The notes under the pieces are model-generated. The model made no database searches, was not told the DNA's origin, and saw nothing but the letters and a program-made list of their open reading frames with translations. Both the position numbers and the translations under genes were made by a program. From contig DXGQ01000023.1 in assembly GCA_019113845.1 (NCBI GenBank), positions 1 to 64,000 of the forward strand: 64,000 nucleotides of DNA, written 5' to 3'. This DNA comes from Candidatus Anaerobutyricum avicola (GTDB lineage Bacteria > Bacillota > Clostridia > Lachnospirales > Lachnospiraceae). This document shows, piece after piece, positions 59,161 through 64,000 of the stretch. Numbering within the stretch: the stretch's first letter is position 1; each line of letters opens with the position of its first letter.

Positions 59161-61128
59161 TCATCTCTTCCCTTCCTGTATCATTGCCAGGAATTCTTCT
59201 TCTGTGAGGATTGGAATTCCCAGTTCTTTTGCCTTTTTATTTTTTGTCGAGTTCGACTGATTGTCATTATTGATCAGATAGTCGGTGTTCTTTGACACGG
59301 AGCCGGTCACCTTGCCGCCCAGCGCTTCGATGCGCTCTTTGAGTTCTTTCCGGTTCTTAAAATGCGTCACGGAGCCGGTGATCACAAAAGTCTTATCGGC
59401 AAGAATCTGGCTGTCCGCCGGTTCCTCTGTCATGTCCGCAAATGTAAGGTATGTGAGCAGACGCTCCACTGTCTTCTGGTTGTGTTCGTTATCAAAGTAG
59501 TCCCGGACGCTTGATGCGATGACTTCGCCGATTCCCTCGATCTCCACCATATCTTCCACGGAAGCCTGCCTCAGCGCATCCAGCTTGTAGCCAAAATGTT
59601 TGCAGAGCAGTCTGGCATTGGCGGCGCCGATATTCAAAATACCGAGGGCGTATACAAACCGCGGCAGGGTCGTCTCTTTTGATTTTTCGATGGAGTCTAA
59701 CAGGTTGGCGCAGGATTTCTCACCGAACCCTTCCATCTGTACGATCTCACTCTGATACTGTTTCAGTTCGTACAGATCGTAAAGTTCCGACAGGAATCCT
59801 TTATCGATCATTTTTGTGAGGGTCGCCTCGGACAGCCCGTCGATATTCATGGCGTCCCGGCTCACATAGTGGCCGAAAAGCTTCACTTTCTTGGCGCTGC
59901 AGAACGGATTCGGGCAATACAGAGATTTCACGTCATTTTCCATACGGATCTCCGTTCTGCCTCCGCAGGCCGGACAATGTTCCGGCACTTCATAGGAGGC
60001 GCTCTTTGTCAGGTTCTCCGACACCTGCGGGATGATCATATTTGCCTTGTAGACCTTGATATGATCGCCCACGCCCAACTCCAGTCCGTCCATGATGCTC
60101 AGGTTGTGGAGACTGGCGCGGCTCACCGTGGTCCCCTCCAACTCCACCGGCTCAAAGATGGCGATGGGGTTAATGAGCCCGGTTCTTGACGGACTCCACT
60201 CGATATCTGTAAGCACAGTCTCCGTCTCCTCGTCCGCCCATTTAAAGGCGATGGAGTTGCGCGGAAACTTTGCCGTCGTTCCCAGAGAATTGCCGTAGGC
60301 GATATCATCGTAAATGAGCACCAGACCATCGGACGGGAAATCATTTTCCGTGATCTTCTCCGCGAATTCTGCCACCGCGTCCATGACCGTCCCGCCGTCC
60401 ACCATCTCATACGGCACGATCTCAAAGCCGAGGCTTGCCAGCCAGAGCATGTTTTCTTCCACGGAGTTGCTCAACTCTTTTCCCTGCGCGCTCACAAGAG
60501 TAAATGCAAAGAAAAACACATTTCTCTTCGCTGTCACTTCATTATTTAACTGGCGCACCGAGCCACTGCAAAGATTCCTCGGGTTCTTATATTTTGCGTC
60601 CACATTTTCTATGGACTCGTTGATCTTGCGGAAATCCGAGTAGCGGATGACCGCCTCGCCCCGGAGCACCAGCTCCCCGTCAAAAGGAATCTTTGCCGGC
60701 AGGTTCTGAAACACTCTGGCGTTGTTGGTGATCACCTCGCCGATGATCCCGTTTCCTCTTGTCACAGCCCGGTAAAGTTCCCCGTCCCGGTAGGTGAGAA
60801 CCACCGTCAGCCCGTCCATTTTCCAGGAAAGCATTCCCTTCCGGTCGCCCAGCCACTCCCGAAGCGCCTCCGGACTTTTTGTCTTGTCAAGAGACAGCAT
60901 CGGAGATTCATGGGGCATCTTTTCCAGCTCGCTTAAGACCTCATAGCCCACATGCTGCGTCGGACTTCCCGCCAGGACGATGCCCGTCTCTTTTTCCAGA
61001 GCAGACAACTCATCATAAAGCGCATCGTATTCCCGGTTGGACATGATCTCCCGGTCTTCCTGATAATAAGCCCGGGACGCCTCATTCAGTTTTAAAACAA
61101 GTTCTTTGATTCGTTGCTGTTTTTCCAC
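59161..61128 (-). CDS. ligA: NAD+-dependent DNA ligase
   Basis: 655 residues with the full LigA order: NAD-binding Ia domain (YYQEDREIMSNREYDALYDEL), adenylation domain with Lys103 in LSWKMDGLTVVL, OB fold, zinc finger (CPACGGRTEIRMENDVKSLYCPNPFC), helix-hairpin-helix repeats and a C-terminal BRCT domain (TFVITGSVTHFKNRKELKER). The adenylation core differs from the textbook form: WKMDG instead of EPKxDG, and TRGNGIIGEVIT where TRGDGxxGEDVT is usual. This may mark a divergent or second ligase of the cell. Middle gene of rluF-ligA-metA. Confidence 0.93.
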   Translation of the reverse strand: MEKQQRIKELVLKLNEASRAYYQEDREIMSNREYDALYDELSALEKETGIVLAGSPTQHVGYEVLSELEKMPHESPMLSLDKTKSPEALREWLGDRKGMLSWKMDGLTVVLTYRDGELYRAVTRGNGIIGEVITNNARVFQNLPAKIPFDGELVLRGEAVIRYSDFRKINESIENVDAKYKNPRNLCSGSVRQLNNEVTAKRNVFFFAFTLVSAQGKELSNSVEENMLWLASLGFEIVPYEMVDGGTVMDAVAEFAEKITENDFPSDGLVLIYDDIAYGNSLGTTAKFPRNSIAFKWADEETETVLTDIEWSPSRTGLINPIAIFEPVELEGTTVSRASLHNLSIMDGLELGVGDHIKVYKANMIIPQVSENLTKSASYEVPEHCPACGGRTEIRMENDVKSLYCPNPFCSAKKVKLFGHYVSRDAMNIDGLSEATLTKMIDKGFLSELYDLYELKQYQSEIVQMEGFGEKSCANLLDSIEKSKETTLPRFVYALGILNIGAANARLLCKHFGYKLDALRQASVEDMVEIEGIGEVIASSVRDYFDNEHNQKTVERLLTYLTFADMTEEPADSQILADKTFVITGSVTHFKNRKELKERIEALGGKVTGSVSKNTDYLINNDNQSNSTKNKKAKELGIPILTEEEFLAMIQEGKR

Positions 61129-61144
61129 GATGATCTCCCTTTCG

Positions 61145-61984
61145 TCACTCTGTTTCCGCGCGCCGGCTCATCGGACCGCGTCTTCCGGTCAGCCGCATCA
61201 ATTCAAATATTTCCACCTCCGTCAGTTCCCGGTACTCTCCTTCCGGCAGGTCTCCCAGATAAATATTCATCACCCGGATCCGTCTGAGCGCCCGCACCCG
61301 GTAACCGAGCGCCTCGCACATGCGGCGGATCTGCCGGTTCAGTCCCTGTGTCAGTATGATCCGGAAAGAAAACGTTCCGGTCTTTCTGACCTTGCACGGG
61401 CGGGTCACCGTGTCAAGGATCGGCACGCCTGCCGCCATCTTTCTTAAAAATGCCTCGCTGACCGGACGGTTGACCGTTACCTCGTATTCTTTCTCATGCC
61501 CGTTTCTCGCCCGGAGGATCTCATCCATCAACTCCCCGTCATTGGTCATGAGAATCAGTCCCTCGGAGTCCTTATCAAGACGCCCCACCGGATAAATGCG
61601 CTCCGGATAACCGATAAAATCTACGATATTATCCTTCTCTTTCCGGGATGTCGTGCAGACAATCCCTCTTGGCTTATTGACCGCCAGCACGATCCTTCTT
61701 TGGCTGACGCCGCCTTTCCCGTCCACCGGGCGTCCGTCCAGGCAGACCTTTTGTCCGGGCAGCACCTTCGTGCCAAGCTCCGCCGGCCTGCCGTCCACCG
61801 TGACCCGCCCTTCTTCCACATACCGGTCCGCCTGCCTTCTGGAGCAGACGCCGGCGTCGCTTAAATATTTATTCAGGCGGATTGGCACGGTACTTTCCGC
61901 TGTCTGCTCCGGGCCGCCGTGTCTGCCGTCTATCTTCTGCTGATGATTCTTTTTATGATAATTATTCTCTCTTTGTCCATTCAT
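61145..61984 (-). CDS. rluF: 23S rRNA pseudouridine synthase, RluF/RsuA type
   Basis: 279 residues: an S4 RNA-binding domain (IRLNKYLSDAGVCSRRQADRYVEEGRVTVDG) and a catalytic domain with the aspartate motif YPVGRLDKDSEGLILMTNDG, then HEKEYEVTVNRP and LTQGLNRQIRRMCEALGYRV. The NGHEKEY segment and the order fit RluF (E. coli U2604), though RluB/RsuA relatives differ little. The first 35 residues are basic and extra (RENNYHKKNHQQKIDG). The start at ATG 61984 is tentative (AAAGG close by). First gene of rluF-ligA-metA. Confidence 0.85.
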   Translation of the reverse strand: MNGQRENNYHKKNHQQKIDGRHGGPEQTAESTVPIRLNKYLSDAGVCSRRQADRYVEEGRVTVDGRPAELGTKVLPGQKVCLDGRPVDGKGGVSQRRIVLAVNKPRGIVCTTSRKEKDNIVDFIGYPERIYPVGRLDKDSEGLILMTNDGELMDEILRARNGHEKEYEVTVNRPVSEAFLRKMAAGVPILDTVTRPCKVRKTGTFSFRIILTQGLNRQIRRMCEALGYRVRALRRIRVMNIYLGDLPEGEYRELTEVEIFELMRLTGRRGPMSRRAETE

Positions 61985-62076
61985 ACCTTTGCTTCAATTC
62001 TACTATCTGTCATGCCTCAGCAGCCCGTGTGCTGACACATTCATAACTTGAAAATAAATATTTCCGCATACTGAGC

Positions 62077-62469
62077 CTACGCCTGAAATTTGCCGTCTGC
62101 CTTCTGCTGGAACTTCTCCGCCTGCACGATAAATCTCTCGTGGGTTCCTTTTCCGATCACCCCGGCAGCGTCCTGTACCTCGACAGAAAATACCAGTCTC
62201 TTCCGGTCGATCTCCGTCAGTTCCACCTCGCAGCTTACCTTTGCGCCGAGCGGCGTGGCGGACACATGGTCTACATTCAAGTTGGTACCGACCGTGGTCA
62301 TCCCCTCGTCAAGATGCCCGTCAAGCAGCGCCACGGCAGTCTTCTCCACCAGAAGAAGCATCGCCGGCGTCCCGTACACCAGAAGGCTGCCGCTGCCCAG
62401 CGTTTTTGCGGCGTTATCCATAGTTACTGTATCCTTTAGTGTCATTTTCATTCCTGTATTTATATCCAT
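62077..62469 (-). CDS. Hotdog-fold thioesterase, FlK-like family
   Basis: 130 residues: the pattern GSGSLLVYGTPAMLLLVEKTAVALLDGHLDEGMTTVG, TNLNVDHVSATPLGAKVSCEVELTEIDRKRL, GVIGKGTHERFIV is that of fluoroacetyl-CoA-thioesterase-like proteins, with the TPAM...E, H of NVDHVS-T and terminal GTHER typical. Most members are acyl-CoA thioesterases of unknown substrate. Start ATG 62469 (MDINTGMK) is preferred because GGAGG lies 7 nt away; the ATG two codons upstream is too close to it. The 62470-62700 stretch upstream shows no other gene. Confidence 0.87.
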   Translation of the reverse strand: MDINTGMKMTLKDTVTMDNAAKTLGSGSLLVYGTPAMLLLVEKTAVALLDGHLDEGMTTVGTNLNVDHVSATPLGAKVSCEVELTEIDRKRLVFSVEVQDAAGVIGKGTHERFIVQAEKFQQKADGKFQA

Positions 62470-62718
62470 TTTCATTCCTCCCAGTCGTATTATTCCTTCG
62501 CTATGACCTTTTTGTCCTCTGTCCCTTTGGTCTGTGACTTCGGCTGTCCGCCGGAAATCGTTCCGGCTGTCTGCCACACCGGAGATATTTCTCCGCCTGC
62601 CTTTGGCACAGTTCTTTTAGTATAGCAAAGTTTCCTGTTTTTTTCCAGCAGGCAATACTTTTTCACGATGGAAATTTTCCCTTCCCCACAATTTTTTCCC
62701 TACTTTTTCATTTATCCA

Positions 62719-62748
62719 TTGCACACATTCCAAAACATGTGTTACTAT
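62719..62748 (+). promoter_or_regulatory. Probable promoter of the S1-domain gene
   Basis: TTGCAC (62719-62724), an 18-bp spacer, TACTAT (62743-62748). The leader of about 120 nt shows no riboswitch I recognise. Confidence 0.5.
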
Positions 62749-62873
62749 TTTCTATAGGTTCGGATTGATGCGGCACTGCACATCCGGCAGTACTGACACT
62801 GCATTTACAGGCGAGGTACTGAACACAGAATTCTCGCACACAATATTTATATAAAGAAAAGAGGAATACAAAC

Positions 62874-63782
62874 ATGAGTGAAACAATGGCAGATTTTGAA
62901 AAAGAACTGGAGGCTTCCTTCCGGAAGCTGAACGAGGGCGATGTCGTGGAGGGCGTGATCACCGGTGTGGATGAGAACGCAGTTTATCTGGACATCAATT
63001 ATCATGCCCAGGGTATTGTCAAAAAGGAAGATTACAGCGACGACCCGTCTTTCTCCTTGCAGAGCGTTCCGGTGGGCGACACAGTGAAGGCTGTGGTCCT
63101 CTCCGACGATGACGGCGAAGGAAATGTATCCCTTTCCGTAAAAGAGGCTTCCAAAGCAATGGCATGGGAAACCGTAAAAAAATACATGGAAGAAGGCACC
63201 GTTCTGACACTGAAAGTCGGCGGCATCGTCAATAAAGGGGTGATCGTCTATGTGGAAGGTCTGCGGGGATTTATTCCGGCTTCTCATCTGGATATCGGCT
63301 ACGTGGAGGACACCAACACGTATCTGGGCAAAACCGTGGATGCGAAGGTTATCACCGCCGATGAAGAGAAGAACCGCCTCGTTCTCTCCGTCAAAGAAGT
63401 TCTCTACGACCGCCGCCGGGAAGAAAAAGAAAGAAAGATCAACGCCATCATCCCTGGCACGGTGCTCACCGGCAAGGTAGAATCCCTGATGCCATACGGC
63501 GCTTTCGTAGATCTCGGCGACGGACTTTCCGGCCTGGTACACATTTCCCAGATTGCCAACAAACGGATCGAATCTCCGGGCGAAGTCTTAAAAGCCGGAC
63601 AGGAAGTCAAGGTAAAAGTTCTCAAGGTAGAAAACGGCAAGATCAGCCTGAGCATCAAAGCCGCGCAGGATGAGGAACCGCAGGATACACCGGAAGAGAA
63701 AGCTTCTGTCTCCTATAAAGATGAAGGCAGCGCTTCCACCGGACTGGGCGCACTGCTGGCGGGCATTAAGCTGGATAACTAA
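62874..63782 (+). CDS. S1 RNA-binding-domain protein (ribosomal protein S1-like)
   Basis: 302 residues holding three S1 domains: about 20-90 (GDVVEGVITGVDENAVYLDINY), 105-175 (GTVLTLKVGGIVNKGVIVYVEGLRGFIPASHL) and 190-262 (GTVLTGKVESLMPYGAFVDLGDGLSGLVHISQIA), and an acidic tail. It resembles the short S1 homologues of Gram-positives (three to four domains), which assist mRNA binding to the 30S subunit. Whether it is the main S1 or a paralogue cannot be told. Start ATG 62874 with AGAGGA; a strong terminator follows. Confidence 0.9.
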   Translation: MSETMADFEKELEASFRKLNEGDVVEGVITGVDENAVYLDINYHAQGIVKKEDYSDDPSFSLQSVPVGDTVKAVVLSDDDGEGNVSLSVKEASKAMAWETVKKYMEEGTVLTLKVGGIVNKGVIVYVEGLRGFIPASHLDIGYVEDTNTYLGKTVDAKVITADEEKNRLVLSVKEVLYDRRREEKERKINAIIPGTVLTGKVESLMPYGAFVDLGDGLSGLVHISQIANKRIESPGEVLKAGQEVKVKVLKVENGKISLSIKAAQDEEPQDTPEEKASVSYKDEGSASTGLGALLAGIKLDN

Positions 63783-63801
63783 ACCATATGCGATATCTCT
63801 G

Positions 63802-63842
63802 ATCCTCCGGGAGTTCCTTTCCGGAGGATTTTTATTTTTTCT
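63802..63842 (+). terminator. Rho-independent terminator
   Basis: ATCCTCCGG (63802-63810), 10-nt loop, CCGGAGGAT (63821-63829), then TTTTATTTTTT. Confidence 0.93.
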
Positions 63843-63890
63843 CCTGAAAGTGACGGTCTTCGGCAGAATCTTCATTTTTCCTTTCGGATA

Positions 63891-64000
63891 TCATTTTTTT
63901 CCCATCCTCGACAGCCACTTCTCTTTCTCGATGCCTTTCTGATATTCTTTCGCTTCCGCCGCCACCTCCCCGCTCATAAGCAACAGACAGATCAGATTCG
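63891..64000 (-). CDS. 3' end of a gene running in from the right edge
   Basis: The minus strand is open from the window edge to TGA 63891-63893, encoding NLICLLLMSGEVAAEAKEYQ then KGIEKEKWLSRMGKK. The composition is protein-like, and the stop sits just beyond the terminator of the convergent S1 gene. The family cannot be told from 35 residues. Confidence 0.55.
   Translation of the reverse strand, partial: NLICLLLMSGEVAAEAKEYQKGIEKEKWLSRMGKK

Overview
The window looks like a chromosomal stretch of a gut Lachnospiraceae-type Firmicute. This rests on strong AGGAGG-type ribosome sites, sigma-A promoters (TTGACA-17-TATAAT type), a PolC-type replicase, a class A RNase P RNA, and a giant Cna-B/SpaA-type surface protein. 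The species is not determined. No tRNA, rRNA, CRISPR array or intact insertion sequence was seen.

Layout. (1) 1-3480 is the end of an inserted element: parA overlapping the start of a next partition gene, then an rnlA-rnlB toxin-antitoxin pair whose toxin carries a fused N-terminal RNase HI. It abuts a uvrB cut after about 90 codons, so it appears integrated in uvrB. (2) 3900-7950 is a sugar module: a xylulokinase-type FGGY kinase and a GpsA-like dehydrogenase, divergent from a SorC/CggR-type regulator with visible operators. (3) 8000-10750 holds an SdpI-like immunity protein, decayed glycerate-kinase and alpha/beta-hydrolase genes, and a probable yybP-ykoY (Mn2+) riboswitch leading into an unknown 140-residue protein. 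(4) 10760-18400 holds a MarR-MATE efflux pair, an acyl-CoA thioesterase, an operon of gamma-carbonic anhydrase homologue, membrane protein, AlaX and lipoprotein, and a gene-free block of diverged inverted repeats. (5) 18444-31760 is mostly core genes: polC, nadE, rpoD, glf, a TagF-like transferase and thrC. (6) 31881-38015 is a VanRS-like two-component system in one operon with a large two-part ectodomain protein, an ABC ATPase that has lost most nucleotide-handling motifs, and an ABC-2 permease. rnpB is divergent from it. (7) 38682-54386 is the most striking part: a protein of about 4,640 residues (repaired length) broken by one stop and two poly-A frameshifts. Upstream of it lies a 408-bp segment bounded by perfect 24-bp inverted repeats that carries an outward promoter, next to a short tyrosine recombinase. 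This has the architecture of an invertible promoter switch, here in the orientation that drives the surface-protein operon. (8) 54690-64000 holds a subtilase, a NUDIX hydrolase, a PrdX-type deacylase, a ribbon-helix-helix protein, rluF-ligA-metA, a FlK-like thioesterase, an S1-domain protein and the 3' end of one more gene.

Several loci are in decay or variable states (uvrB, glycerate kinase, hydrolase, adhesin, possibly gpsA-like and the subtilase). The two adhesin frameshifts sit in A-runs, so sequencing error must be excluded. The best candidates for undescribed biology are the adhesin inversion switch, which has a third recombinase-like half-site pair inside its promoter; the RNase HI-RnlA fusion; the degenerate-ABC/two-component operon; and the Mn-riboswitch-linked small protein.
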